From: Tahibacter soli
GTDB taxonomy: Bacteria > Pseudomonadota > Gammaproteobacteria > Xanthomonadales > Rhodanobacteraceae
Direction of reading: 5' to 3'
Length of the DNA stretch: 64,000 nt
NCBI RefSeq assembly: GCF_025717065.2
Contig: NZ_JAOVZO020000001.1
Location: 186,001 to 250,000, forward strand
How positions within the stretch are numbered: position 1 is the stretch's first letter; the number at the start of each line of letters is the position of its first letter. A program made the translations under genes and the position numbers. Below the pieces are notes generated by a model. The model was given only the letters and a program-made list of their open reading frames with translations. It did not search any database and had not been told where the DNA came from. This document shows positions 1 to 8,809 of the stretch, in pieces.

Positions 1-177
1 TGGACGGCACCGATGCTGCGCGTCGGAGCGGACCGCCGCCGGGCTGACGGCGATTGCGGTAATGAATCCGGTTCGGGGGAACCGATGGTGTCGATCCGGC
101 GCGCAGCAATGCGCGACGGTTCGAAATGGACAGTGCATGCCGGACGGGATGGCCGGATCGAAGGGGAAGCGCGGTGA
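1..177 (+). CDS. possible C-terminal end of an upstream gene (partial)
   Basis: An open frame enters at base 1 and runs 58 codons to TGA at 175-177. That stop overlaps the GTG start of the next gene as GTGA, the coupling used repeatedly in this window, and this is the main reason to accept it. The encoded tail is rich in Arg and Gly and shows no domain I recognise. Its third codon positions are less GC-biased than in the neighbours. A rival reading in another frame stops at 43-45. It may be the end of a cell-surface polysaccharide gene, but nothing in the sequence proves that. Confidence 0.3.
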   Translation, partial: WTAPMLRVGADRRRADGDCGNESGSGEPMVSIRRAAMRDGSKWTVHAGRDGRIEGEAR

Positions 178-3100
178 GCAAACTCTATCTGCGTCGCCAC
201 GGCGACCACTACAGCGAGCGGCACGTCGTCGTCGGCGACGCGGTCGCATGCGCGAACGGCACCCGTACGCGCTTCGCGGTGGATTCGGCGAACGAGCTCG
301 TTTCGGTGCGATTCGATCCAACGGCCGAAGCCGGCGTCTATTCGATACTCGGCGTGTGCTGGCGCGATCCCGATTCGGGCGAGGAACTGGTCCGCTACGA
401 GACTTCCGGTCCCGGCGTGGGCGCGGTCGGCGGCGTGCGCCTGCCGCGTACCGCGGATCAACCGCTCGCGTTCTGGGCGATCGACCAGGACCCGTATCTC
501 GAACTCGTCTGGCCGGCCGAGATTCGCGCGCGGCGCGCGCCGGTCGCGCTCGACGTGGAATGGATGCACGAGACGATGAGCGAAACCGAGTCGGCGCAGA
601 TCGGCTTGCATCTGCTGGGCGTGGATCGCGACCAGCTGCTGGCCGGATCGAGCGAGACGGAACATCGGCGCGAAACGGAGTCGCCGGAGGCGGACCGGCT
701 GCGCAGGGCGCAGATCGATACGGAACGACGGCTCGGCGAGGCCGAGTATCACCTGGCGCAACTTTCGGCCGCACAGGATCAGTCGACGATCGAATTCGAC
801 GCGCGCACCGACGGTCTGTTGCGGCAGATGGAAGGGCTGACGCACGAGCTGCTGTCCGCGTTCGAGGCGCGGACGCAGGCGGAGCGCGAAACGACGCTGC
901 AGGCCCTGCAGGAAGAACGCGCGTCGATGCGCGGCGAGCTGGACGCCTTGCGCCGCGCCTTCGCGGCGGTCGAACACGCACTGGCTCAGACCACGGCGAA
1001 ACAAGTTCACCAGCAGAACGAATTCGCGTCCCTGCTCGCGCGACTGAATGCGCCGAGCGGGTGGCGTCGCGCGCGCAACGGCGCGATTGCGTTCGTCCGG
1101 CATCTGCGGCGCAACGTCGGCGCACTGCTAGACCTGTGGCGCGTACATCGGTTCGCAGCGCAGCCGCTGGGCGACGTCGCGGCGGTCGCGACGCAGGACG
1201 GTGCGACGGTGTGGCGATCCAGCGGCGAAGATCCGCGCTTCCTGCTGGTAGCCAAAAGTGCCGGCATGCCGAGTTCGGGCTGGTACAGCCTGAGGGCGCG
1301 GATCGACCTTGCCGACACTACCGCGCTGGTCGAGCCGTCCCTCTACGTCGACTACGGCAGCGGGATGGGCGAGGCCGGCAAGATCGTCCTGCGCTTCGAT
1401 CCGCTGCAGTCGTCGCAATGCGTGCTGGTGAAGTTCGAAGGCGACGTTCGTTCGCTGCGTTTTGATCCCTCGACGCAGCCGTGCGCGTTTTCGCTCGGCG
1501 ATTTTCGTCTGCGCAAACTCAGTGCGATCGAGGCGGCGCTGCGACTTGCCGGACCGACGCTCGCGCAGTTGAGACGCTCCCCGCGCCACCTGTCGATGGC
1601 GTTCGGCGATGCGTACAAGGCGTGGCGCAGAGGCGGCATCGCCGAAGTGGAAAGCCGGTTGCGCGCGCTGCACGAAGACCGCCAGCGCGATCTCGGCTAC
1701 GCGAACTGGGTGGCGCGCTTCGACACGCTGAGCGTCGAGGATCTCGAACGGCTCGCCGCCGCCGTCGCCCGCATGCCGCGGCGGCCGAAAATTTCCATTC
1801 TCGTACCGGTATACAACACGCCGGAACGGTGGCTGCGCCGCTGCATCGAAAGCGTGCTGGAACAGGCCTACGGCGAGTGGCAGCTGTGTCTGGCGGACGA
1901 CGCTTCGACGCAGCCGCATGTGCGGCCGATCCTGCGGGAGTATGCCGCGCGCGACGCGCGCATTCGCCTGGCGCTGCGCGAAACGAACGGCCATATTTCG
2001 GCCGCGAGCAACAGCGCGCTCGAGATCGCGGACGGCGACTACGTCGCGCTGCTCGACCACGACGACGAGCTGCGTCCGCACTCGCTGTATCTCGTCGCGC
2101 AGCGTCTCGTCGAAGATCCCGAACTCGGCCTCGTCTATACCGACGAGGACAAGCTCGACGAGCAGGGGCGCCGCTACGATCCGTACTTCAAGCCCGATTG
2201 GAATCCGGCGCTGTTCCACAGCCAGAACTACCTGAGCCATCTGAGCGTTTACCGCGCCTCGCTCGTGCGCGAGGCGGGCGGTTTCCGGCTCGGCTACGAA
2301 GGCAGCCAGGACTACGATCTCGCGCTGCGCTGCATCGAGCGCCTCAGGCCCGGGCAGATCGCGCACATCCCGCATGTGCTGTACCACTGGCGTTCGGTGG
2401 CCGGCTCCACCGCGCGCGCGGGCAGCGAAAAGAACTACACCCACGACGCATCGCAGCGCGCGCTGCAGGATCACTTCGCGCGCGTGGGCGAAGCGGCCGC
2501 CGTGGAACTGACCGACAAGGGCTATTTCCGCAGCCGCTACGCGCTGCCCGATCCGCTGCCGCTCGTCAGCCTGATCGTGCCGACGCGCGACAAAGTGGAG
2601 TTGTTGCGAATGTGCGTCGACGGCCTGCTCGACCGGACCGACTATCCCGCGCTCGAAATCCTGGTCGTCGACAACCAGTCGAGCGAACCGGCGACGCTCG
2701 CGTATTTCGATCGGCTCAAGAACGAACCGCGCGTGCGGATATTGCCGTACGACCGGCCGTTCAATTTCTCGGCGCTCAACAATTTCGCGGCGGCGCAGGC
2801 GCGCGGCGACGTGATCGGTCTCATCAACAACGACATCGAAGTGATCGATCCGGGCTGGCTGCGCGAACTCGTCGCGTACGCGGTGCGCGACGACGTCGGC
2901 GCGGTCGGCGCGAAACTGTACTACCCGGACGATCGCATCCAGCACGCGGGCGTCGTCGTGGGCTTCGGGGGCGTCGCAGGCCATTCGTACCAGCGCATGC
3001 CGCGTGCCTGCGCAGGACAGATGAACCGCGCCAATCTCGTGCAGAACCTGTCGAGCGTCACGGCGGCATGCCTGTTGCTGCGTCGCGACGTGTACGAGAA

Positions 3101-3425
3101 GGTCGGCGGCCTCGACGAGGGCCTCAGTGTCGCGTTCAACGACATCGATTTCTGCCTGCGCATCCTCCAACTCGGCCTGCGCATCGTGTGGACGCCGCAC
3201 GCCGAGCTGTATCACCACGAATCGGCGTCGCGCGGCTACGAAGACTCGCCCGAGAAACTGGCGCGCTTCCATCGCGAGATCCGTTTCATGCAGGAGCGCT
3301 GGGGCGAGCGTCTTCTCGCCGACCCGGCGTACAACCCGAACCTGTCGCTCGACACCGAACCGTTCGAGCTCGCGTGGCCGCCGCGCGCGAGCTACGCGTT
3401 CCGGAGCGGCGCCGGCGAGCCGTGA
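174..3425 (+). CDS. tandem GT2 glycosyltransferase with N-terminal coiled coil
   Basis: About 1083 residues. The GTG at 174 is chosen because an AAGGGGAA ribosome site lies 7-14 bases upstream. An N-terminal region of about 165 residues is followed by a long Arg/Glu/Gln-rich coiled coil (about 170-290) and a beta-rich domain (about 365-450). Two GT-A family 2 domains come next. The first begins near residue 538 (KISILVPVYNT) and carries ALLDHDDEL; the second begins near 797 (VSLIVPTRDKV) and carries LINNDIEV. Tandem GT2 proteins of this type extend O-antigen or rhamnan chains on the cytoplasmic side of the membrane, and the coiled coil could measure or scaffold the chain. No membrane segment is visible. 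The donor sugar cannot be read from sequence. Confidence 0.85.
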   Translation: MSKLYLRRHGDHYSERHVVVGDAVACANGTRTRFAVDSANELVSVRFDPTAEAGVYSILGVCWRDPDSGEELVRYETSGPGVGAVGGVRLPRTADQPLAFWAIDQDPYLELVWPAEIRARRAPVALDVEWMHETMSETESAQIGLHLLGVDRDQLLAGSSETEHRRETESPEADRLRRAQIDTERRLGEAEYHLAQLSAAQDQSTIEFDARTDGLLRQMEGLTHELLSAFEARTQAERETTLQALQEERASMRGELDALRRAFAAVEHALAQTTAKQVHQQNEFASLLARLNAPSGWRRARNGAIAFVRHLRRNVGALLDLWRVHRFAAQPLGDVAAVATQDGATVWRSSGEDPRFLLVAKSAGMPSSGWYSLRARIDLADTTALVEPSLYVDYGSGMGEAGKIVLRFDPLQSSQCVLVKFEGDVRSLRFDPSTQPCAFSLGDFRLRKLSAIEAALRLAGPTLAQLRRSPRHLSMAFGDAYKAWRRGGIAEVESRLRALHEDRQRDLGYANWVARFDTLSVEDLERLAAAVARMPRRPKISILVPVYNTPERWLRRCIESVLEQAYGEWQLCLADDASTQPHVRPILREYAARDARIRLALRETNGHISAASNSALEIADGDYVALLDHDDELRPHSLYLVAQRLVEDPELGLVYTDEDKLDEQGRRYDPYFKPDWNPALFHSQNYLSHLSVYRASLVREAGGFRLGYEGSQDYDLALRCIERLRPGQIAHIPHVLYHWRSVAGSTARAGSEKNYTHDASQRALQDHFARVGEAAAVELTDKGYFRSRYALPDPLPLVSLIVPTRDKVELLRMCVDGLLDRTDYPALEILVVDNQSSEPATLAYFDRLKNEPRVRILPYDRPFNFSALNNFAAAQARGDVIGLINNDIEVIDPGWLRELVAYAVRDDVGAVGAKLYYPDDRIQHAGVVVGFGGVAGHSYQRMPRACAGQMNRANLVQNLSSVTAACLLLRRDVYEKVGGLDEGLSVAFNDIDFCLRILQLGLRIVWTPHAELYHHESASRGYEDSPEKLARFHREIRFMQERWGERLLADPAYNPNLSLDTEPFELAWPPRASYAFRSGAGEP

Positions 3426-3453
3426 CGGTCGCCGGCGCGCGAGCCGGACGTCA
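3423..3453. terminator. convergent hairpin sharing both stop codons
   Basis: TGACG (3423-3427) pairs with CGTCA (3449-3453), and CCGGC (3432-3436) pairs with GCCGG (3443-3447). The hairpin includes the stop codons of both the glycosyltransferase and the convergent small gene. There is no T-run, so intrinsic termination is only a guess. Confidence 0.3.
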
Positions 3454-3951
3454 GAGAGGGCGACGCATCGCCGCGAACGCCGCGATGCGTCGTCGCTGTC
3501 CGACGGCAAGAGCGACGAGACCGGCGCCGAGCGCGAACCAGGTCCAGCGATTGCCCGCGGGTACCGGCGCTTCGACAAAGCCGCGGCCGACGACGAGTTG
3601 CAGCGAGCCCATGTAATAGCGCAGCCACGGGGGCGACATCACGCTGATCGGATGCACGTAGACGTCGACGGTATACGAACCGTCGGGAAGACCGTCGACC
3701 GCAAAGCGATACACCGCCGGCGGCGCCTGCGGTATGAGCTGCTGATCGACGACGACCGTGATGCGGCGTGCGCCGACCGTGATTTCGGAAATGCGCAGGT
3801 ACTGTCCATCGAGCTGCAGCGTCTCCACCAGCAGCGAGAAAGGCTGCAGGGCCGCCGGCGCCGGCGGATCGAAACTCAGCACCGGGTTTTGCGCGTACGC
3901 GGCGCCGGTACCGAGCAACAGCAGAAACAGGATTTGTCGTATCCGAAGCAT
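3451..3951 (-). CDS. small exported protein with C-terminal membrane anchor
   Basis: A protein of 166 residues. The ATG at 3951 is preceded by AGGGGAA and begins a clear signal peptide (MLRIRQILFLLLLGTGAAYA). The longer open frame upstream is Arg-rich noise. The mature part, about 120 residues, looks like an all-beta domain (alternating hydrophobics, PDGSYTVDVYVHP). It is followed by a hydrophobic stretch (WFALGAGLVALAVG) and then QRRR, like a C-terminal anchor or sorting signal, although about a dozen residues follow the basic cluster. No family is recognised. It is convergent with the glycosyltransferase gene and divergent from the sulfotransferase gene. Confidence 0.65.
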   Translation of the reverse strand: MLRIRQILFLLLLGTGAAYAQNPVLSFDPPAPAALQPFSLLVETLQLDGQYLRISEITVGARRITVVVDQQLIPQAPPAVYRFAVDGLPDGSYTVDVYVHPISVMSPPWLRYYMGSLQLVVGRGFVEAPVPAGNRWTWFALGAGLVALAVGQRRRIAAFAAMRRPL

Positions 3952-4129
3952 GTGCTTCCCCTGAAAGCGTTCACCGCTACGAACGAAGCGGTACTTGCGA
4001 GCGTGACCGGACATACGGCGGCAGTCAATGGAACTTGCGTCGGTGTCGCGAGTCCGCGACCTCGCAGGCCGATCCGGCCTACAATTGTCCCGTTGTCCAT
4101 CCTCGTCGGTCCGGGAGTACGCGTCGGCA

Positions 4130-5092
4130 ATGCAGGTTTTCGTTTGCGGCATGCACCGCTCGGGCACGTCGATGGTTGCGCGCCTGCTCAACCTCATGGG
4201 CATGTATTTCGGTCCGGAAGGCAGCGGGTTGCCGGTCAATCGCGAGAACCCGAAGGGCTTCTGGGAGCGCCGCGATGTCGTCGAATTGAACGACCGATTG
4301 CTCGCCGCGACCGATTCGGTCTGGTACGACGTTTACGGTTTTCTGGCTCGCGACACCGGTTGGCGGCCGCCCCAGGGGCTCGTTGCCGATCTGCGCGCCA
4401 AGCTGCTCGACATCGACGCGTACAGGCCGTGGTTCATCAAGGATCCGCGCCTGTGCCTGACCTTGCCGTACTGGCTGGAGCACTGCGAGCGGCCGGTCGC
4501 GGTCGTCTGCTCGCGGTCGCCGCAGGCCGTCGTCGCCTCGCTCGCCAAGCGCGCCGAGATCACCGGCGTCGTTTTTTCCGTCGACGAGGCGGTGGCGCTA
4601 TGGGAGGCGTACGGCGTCGCGCTGCTGCGCGCGACCCGGTCGCTGCCATGCGTTTTCGTGCGCTATGACGATGTGCTGGCCACGCCGGAGACGGCGTGCG
4701 CGGCGTTGTTCGACGCGCTTGAAGCGGCCGGCGTGACCGGACTGCGCAGGCCGTCCGCGGCGGAGGTCGCGGCGTTCGTCGATGCCGGGCTTCAACGCAG
4801 CGGCATCGCGTCGGGGCGCGCCGCGCCGGCGCTGCCCGAACGCGTCGCGCCGATCGATGCGCTGCTGCAGCGCGGCGGCGCCGTGCCGCCGCTGTCGCGC
4901 GCCTCGCTCGATGCGTTGGCGGGATTGCACAGCCGCTTGTGGCAAGTCGTGCAATCGCGGCGGGTCGCCGCGGCGCTGACCGCGCGGGCGGCCGACATCG
5001 GCGCGGTTCTGGCGCGCGACGAGTCGGCGCCAAGCGAGCCCTGGTCGGTCGCGCGACTCAGGAAGCTCGCGTCGACGAAGTCCGCGAAGTAG
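4130..5092 (+). CDS. sulfotransferase-family protein
   Basis: 320 residues. The start at ATG 4130 puts a P-loop-like PAPS-binding motif at the N-terminus (VFVCGMHRSGTS, residues 3-13), as usual in bacterial sulfotransferases. A second conserved region, WFIKDPRLCLTLPYW near residue 101, and VVCSRSPQAVVASL fit the 3'-phosphate-binding part of the fold. Family members transfer sulfate from PAPS to carbohydrate or other hydroxyl groups. Given the glycan genes on both sides, a surface polysaccharide acceptor is plausible, but that is inference. Many proteins with this signature have no demonstrated activity. Confidence 0.75.
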   Translation: MQVFVCGMHRSGTSMVARLLNLMGMYFGPEGSGLPVNRENPKGFWERRDVVELNDRLLAATDSVWYDVYGFLARDTGWRPPQGLVADLRAKLLDIDAYRPWFIKDPRLCLTLPYWLEHCERPVAVVCSRSPQAVVASLAKRAEITGVVFSVDEAVALWEAYGVALLRATRSLPCVFVRYDDVLATPETACAALFDALEAAGVTGLRRPSAAEVAAFVDAGLQRSGIASGRAAPALPERVAPIDALLQRGGAVPPLSRASLDALAGLHSRLWQVVQSRRVAAALTARAADIGAVLARDESAPSEPWSVARLRKLASTKSAK

Positions 5093-5107
5093 CGGTTCGG
5101 ACGCTTG

Positions 5108-5143
5108 CGCGGCGTCGATGCCGGTGTCGACATCGACGCCGCG
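5108..5143. terminator. bidirectional terminator-like hairpin
   Basis: GCGGCGTCGATG (5109-5120) pairs perfectly with CATCGACGCCGC (5131-5142), and one further C-G pair closes the stem. It lies between the convergent sulfotransferase and exported-protein genes, 16 bases after one stop and 12 before the other. It lacks a U-tract. Confidence 0.5.
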
Positions 5144-5154
5144 TGCTGCGCCGC

Positions 5155-6888
5155 CTATTCGAAACTGCTGCGGAAAATCCGGTCGGGCGGCGGGCCGACG
5201 ATGATCGGTCCGTCGGAATGACGCGTGACGCCGTCGACGCCGTCGTACGCGAGCAGTCGCACGTAGTACTTGCCCGCGGGAATGCCGGTCGACATGAACC
5301 CGAACTCGCCGGCGCCGTTCGTGGCGTTGACGGTTCCCAGTGCGATTTCGTTCCCGTTGTCCGGATTGCGGTCAGGGTCGAGCGCGATACCGACCGGAAC
5401 GATCGGCGTGTCGACGTCGGTCAGGTTCCAGCGCACGACGTATCCCGGGTTCGTACGCGCGAACGGCGACAGCACGACGGAATAGATGCGCACGTCGCGG
5501 CAGGTCTCGGGGCTCGGCGTGTTGGTGCAGGACGCGGTCGGCGCGAACTCGTGCGGATCGAGCCTGAAATACGCCAGCTGGCCGACCCACGGCGAAGGAC
5601 TGCCCGCTTCCAGCGCGACGGCGGCAAGGTCTTCGATGCAGAACTCGTTGACGCCTTCCTCGACGATGATGTCCTTGCTCGTCGACATGGTCGTCGTCGA
5701 GGTTCCCCAGAAGACACGTGCGACCGAACCCAGTCCGACGTCTCGCGGGCCAAACGTCTGCATCGTCACGCAGAGCGAACGATAGTAGTCGGCGTCGATG
5801 GCCTTGCGCGTGGTCGACAGCATCAAACCGGGATCGCCGCTCGTCGGGCGCGCGTAGAACGTGCCGACCGGATTGTCGTAGCGAATGTTCGTCAGCCCGC
5901 CGGTCAGGAGGATGTCGCCGGCATCCATCGGCCCCCACGCGTTGCCGATGTCGTTGGCCGCGTAGCTGTCGGCCTGGTTGCCGCGCACGTTGGGCGCGGT
6001 GACCTCCACGAGCGGCGGGGCGTTGATGTGTATCAGTCCGACGCTGTCGGCGGTGGCGCCGCTGCGCGAGACGCGGATGCGCCAGTCGCCGGGCGGCAGC
6101 TTCGACAGGTCGGCCTGGAAACTCGTGCCGGTGACGCCGGTTGCCAGCGTCGCGACCGTGCCGCCCGCGTCGACCGCGCCGATCGTATAGGTGCCCGACT
6201 GCGTATCGCTCCACGAGACGGTGAATTTCTGCGAGGTCACGGCCGGCGCGGTCAGCCGGATCCAGTCGATCTCGACGCGCACATTCGCCGCGGCGTTGGG
6301 GTCGATGCGTAAACCGCCGACCTGCGCGTATTCCGTCCAGGTATGCGGCGTGTTCGGGTGAATGTTGCCGATCATGTCGAACGTGACGATCTGCCACTGG
6401 TTCGGCGTGACGTTGAGAAAATTGGTGAAACCAAAGGTGCCGTTGCCGGAGCTTTCGCCGTCGCGCAGGAAGAACACCTGCGACGGCTGCTGCGCGGTCA
6501 GCGCCGGACCGCTCGCCGCGGTCATGCGGATCTTCATCGTCACGTAGCGATAGCGGCTCGTCACGATCGGACGGGCCGCGCCTCGGCTCAGATTGATCGT
6601 ACCGCCGAGTCCGGGATTGAGCGCGTAGAAACCGGCGTCGGCGCTCGTCGTGTTGAAACTGAAGATGCCGCCGGAAAACGTCTGCGCCGTGACGCCGCCG
6701 GACTCGGCCGTGGCCACGTCGAGCGCGTTGTTCATGTCCCACGGATCGGAGAACTGGCGCGTGGCGTAGTCGTCGCCGGCAACGACGATGTGCGCCCCGC
6801 CGTCGGGTTGCGTCACGTTGAGCGCAAATGCGACAGGCGATCCGAGCAGTGCCGGAATCGATATCGCAAGGTACTTCCAATCTCTCAT
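5155..6888 (-). CDS. secreted beta-domain protein with FRSSFE C-terminus
   Basis: 577 residues from ATG 6888, which has a GGAGGCGG ribosome site. A signal peptide (MRDWKYLAISIPALLGSPVAFA) opens a Thr/Gly/Asp-rich exported protein. Residues about 30-215 look like a beta-sandwich. A fibronectin-III-like stretch (VTSQKFTVSWSDTQSGTYTI) starts near residue 216, and a second beta region follows. CTNTPSPETC near the C-terminal third could form a disulfide. The chain ends in PPPDRIFRSSFE, resembling the short Phe-Glu tails I associate with secreted proteins of Rhodanobacteraceae and Lysobacter. Function is unknown. It is transcribed towards the sulfotransferase gene and sits beyond the 3' end of the glycan operon, from which it is separated by 115 bases. 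Confidence 0.7.
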   Translation of the reverse strand: MRDWKYLAISIPALLGSPVAFALNVTQPDGGAHIVVAGDDYATRQFSDPWDMNNALDVATAESGGVTAQTFSGGIFSFNTTSADAGFYALNPGLGGTINLSRGAARPIVTSRYRYVTMKIRMTAASGPALTAQQPSQVFFLRDGESSGNGTFGFTNFLNVTPNQWQIVTFDMIGNIHPNTPHTWTEYAQVGGLRIDPNAAANVRVEIDWIRLTAPAVTSQKFTVSWSDTQSGTYTIGAVDAGGTVATLATGVTGTSFQADLSKLPPGDWRIRVSRSGATADSVGLIHINAPPLVEVTAPNVRGNQADSYAANDIGNAWGPMDAGDILLTGGLTNIRYDNPVGTFYARPTSGDPGLMLSTTRKAIDADYYRSLCVTMQTFGPRDVGLGSVARVFWGTSTTTMSTSKDIIVEEGVNEFCIEDLAAVALEAGSPSPWVGQLAYFRLDPHEFAPTASCTNTPSPETCRDVRIYSVVLSPFARTNPGYVVRWNLTDVDTPIVPVGIALDPDRNPDNGNEIALGTVNATNGAGEFGFMSTGIPAGKYYVRLLAYDGVDGVTRHSDGPIIVGPPPDRIFRSSFE

Positions 6889-7003
6889 CTGCCGCCTCCA
6901 CGTCGCATGGCGCGGAGCGAGCAAGACTCGGGCCAATGCTTGTTGCCGGACAGCATACCCCCAGCCACTTACCCGTTTGTGAATCACTCGTTCAATTCGC
7001 GGA

Positions 7004-8809
7004 TCAGTCGAGAATCCACGGCAGGCGCAGCCACGGCAGCATCGACTGCACGCGCGCGGTCAAACTTCCCGCCTCGGCCGGAAGCGTGAATGCGAACCAC
7101 GACGCGGTATTGGCGTCGCGCGCCTCCCAGCGCAGCGGGCCTTCGGCAGCCATCGCCACGGGCGTCCAGCCGGCGCCGTGCGGCGGCAGCGCCATCGCGG
7201 TGCCGCGCGCGTCGTTGCGGTACAGCGTGAACGTCACCCCCGGATCGCCGAGATAGCCGGCGAAGCGGATCACGACGTAGGGCAGACGCGGCGCCACCGC
7301 ATTGCCGGCGCACGCCCCGACGGCGCCGTCGCCGACCGATGCCGAATACGACCCGACCGCATGCGCCAGCGCCGGCGTCGCCGCGTCGACGCCCGGATAC
7401 TCGAAGCCGCTGCAGCCGCCCGTGCGGTTCGACAGCGGCGCTCGAATCGACGACGGCAACAGCTGGCGCGTCGTTTCGTCGTCGAGCAGCAGCGCGAGAC
7501 GTTCGCGCGACGGGTACGAGATCGCGCGCGCGGACTTGCCGTCGAACGCCGCCGCGCCCTGGCCCGCGATGTACGCGGCGAGTACGGTGCGGTTCTCCTG
7601 CGCGACGCCGGCATGACGCGAGAGCGCTGCGGCGCCCTTGATGCCCCAGGCGGCAAATGCCGTCGTCGCCACGAGCGCCGAGACCGCCGCCGCCGCGACG
7701 ATCGCACGGTGGCGGCGAAGCGACGCCGGCACGGCGAGAAGACGCATCGCAAGGGCGAAATTGGCGAGCGGCGCGAGCACGAGCGTATCGGTGTACCGGC
7801 TGCTCGCTATCACCATCTCGTGGCCGCGCGACCACGCGACCGCCGAGCCCTGCAGGAGCGCCCAGGCCGCGATGCCGAGCAGGTACAGGTCGATCGCGCG
7901 GCATTCGCGACGATGCGCCACGCGCCACAGCACTATCGCGCAAGGCCACCACAGTAGCGCGACGCTGACGATGCTCGGCGGCAGCGGCCACGCCGTGGTG
8001 CTCAGGAAGGCGCCGTACAGATCGGCGAGCCCCTGGGCCTTGAGCGCCGCGTGGCCCGCAACCGGCGTCAGCAGCGCAAGTCCGACGGCGGCGATCGCCG
8101 CGGCGCAGGCGGCGGCGGGCAGTGCCGTGCCGCGCGCGGCATCGCCGTGGCGCCAGCGCGCGAGCCAGACGAGCGCGAGCACCGGCGCGAGCAGCAGGCC
8201 CGACGCCAGCGTGAACAGCGACGCAGCCGCGAGCAGCACCGACGCGATCGCGGCGCCGTACCCGCGGCCGAAAGCGGCCAGCGCGAGCGCGAGCGCCGCG
8301 AAGCCGTTCATGAAGTAGAACGCGTTCTGAAAGCCGGTGATCAGGTTTTCCCAGCCGTACGGCACGATCCCGACGGCCAGCGCGACGAGCCAGCCCAGGA
8401 GCAGCGCCGGACCGCTCAGGCGCCGGAGCACCGGCCCCACGCAGACCAGCAGAACGAACGCATACAGGACCGCGTTCGCGAACGTTTCGACGAGATTGTC
8501 GAACTGGCCGCCGTTGCCGGCGAACAGGGCGAGATTGAACAGCCGCGAGAACGCGATGCGGTGTTCGTTGTGCGGCGCGAACAGTTGAGCGAGGTTGAGA
8601 GATCCCTCGACGAACGGCTTGTACAGCCCGGCGATCTCGCTGTCCCACTGATCCCAGAACGGCGTGTCGGAGCCGCAGCGCGCGAGCACGATCCAGCGCG
8701 CGAGGACGACGGCCAGCACCAGCAGCGCGCCGAGCACCCACTGGATCGCGCTGCGGTTCGCGTCGTCGACGATATACCGTGCCGGCGTCGGTTCGGCGGC
8801 CGTCGTCAT
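7004..8809 (-). CDS. GT-C-like polytopic membrane protein (paralogue 1)
   Basis: 601 residues from ATG 8809, whose ATGA overlaps the stop of the gene before it. Roughly ten hydrophobic segments are followed by a soluble C-terminal region of about 170 residues. The loop after the first segment has PFWDQWDSEI and HNEHRI; acidic pairs at this place are typical of GT-C glycosyltransferases that use polyprenyl-phosphate sugars. It is a clear paralogue of the 605-residue protein at 12581-14398: both share FWDQWD, LYKPFV, HNEHR, QFDN and LPYGWEN or VPYGWEN. In the operon it could transfer the polyprenyl-linked sugar made by the DprE-like enzymes in the periplasm. No named family is recognised beyond the fold. 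Confidence 0.7.
   Translation of the reverse strand: MTTAAEPTPARYIVDDANRSAIQWVLGALLVLAVVLARWIVLARCGSDTPFWDQWDSEIAGLYKPFVEGSLNLAQLFAPHNEHRIAFSRLFNLALFAGNGGQFDNLVETFANAVLYAFVLLVCVGPVLRRLSGPALLLGWLVALAVGIVPYGWENLITGFQNAFYFMNGFAALALALAAFGRGYGAAIASVLLAAASLFTLASGLLLAPVLALVWLARWRHGDAARGTALPAAACAAAIAAVGLALLTPVAGHAALKAQGLADLYGAFLSTTAWPLPPSIVSVALLWWPCAIVLWRVAHRRECRAIDLYLLGIAAWALLQGSAVAWSRGHEMVIASSRYTDTLVLAPLANFALAMRLLAVPASLRRHRAIVAAAAVSALVATTAFAAWGIKGAAALSRHAGVAQENRTVLAAYIAGQGAAAFDGKSARAISYPSRERLALLLDDETTRQLLPSSIRAPLSNRTGGCSGFEYPGVDAATPALAHAVGSYSASVGDGAVGACAGNAVAPRLPYVVIRFAGYLGDPGVTFTLYRNDARGTAMALPPHGAGWTPVAMAAEGPLRWEARDANTASWFAFTLPAEAGSLTARVQSMLPWLRLPWILD

Noticed and set aside
62-1465. Plus-strand open frame of 467 codons at the left edge
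   Set aside because: It overlaps the glycosyltransferase gene in another frame and is Arg/Gly-rich without motifs.
1128-3578. Minus-strand open frame of about 816 codons opposite the tandem glycosyltransferase
   Set aside because: No motifs; the opposite strand has two well-formed GT2 domains.
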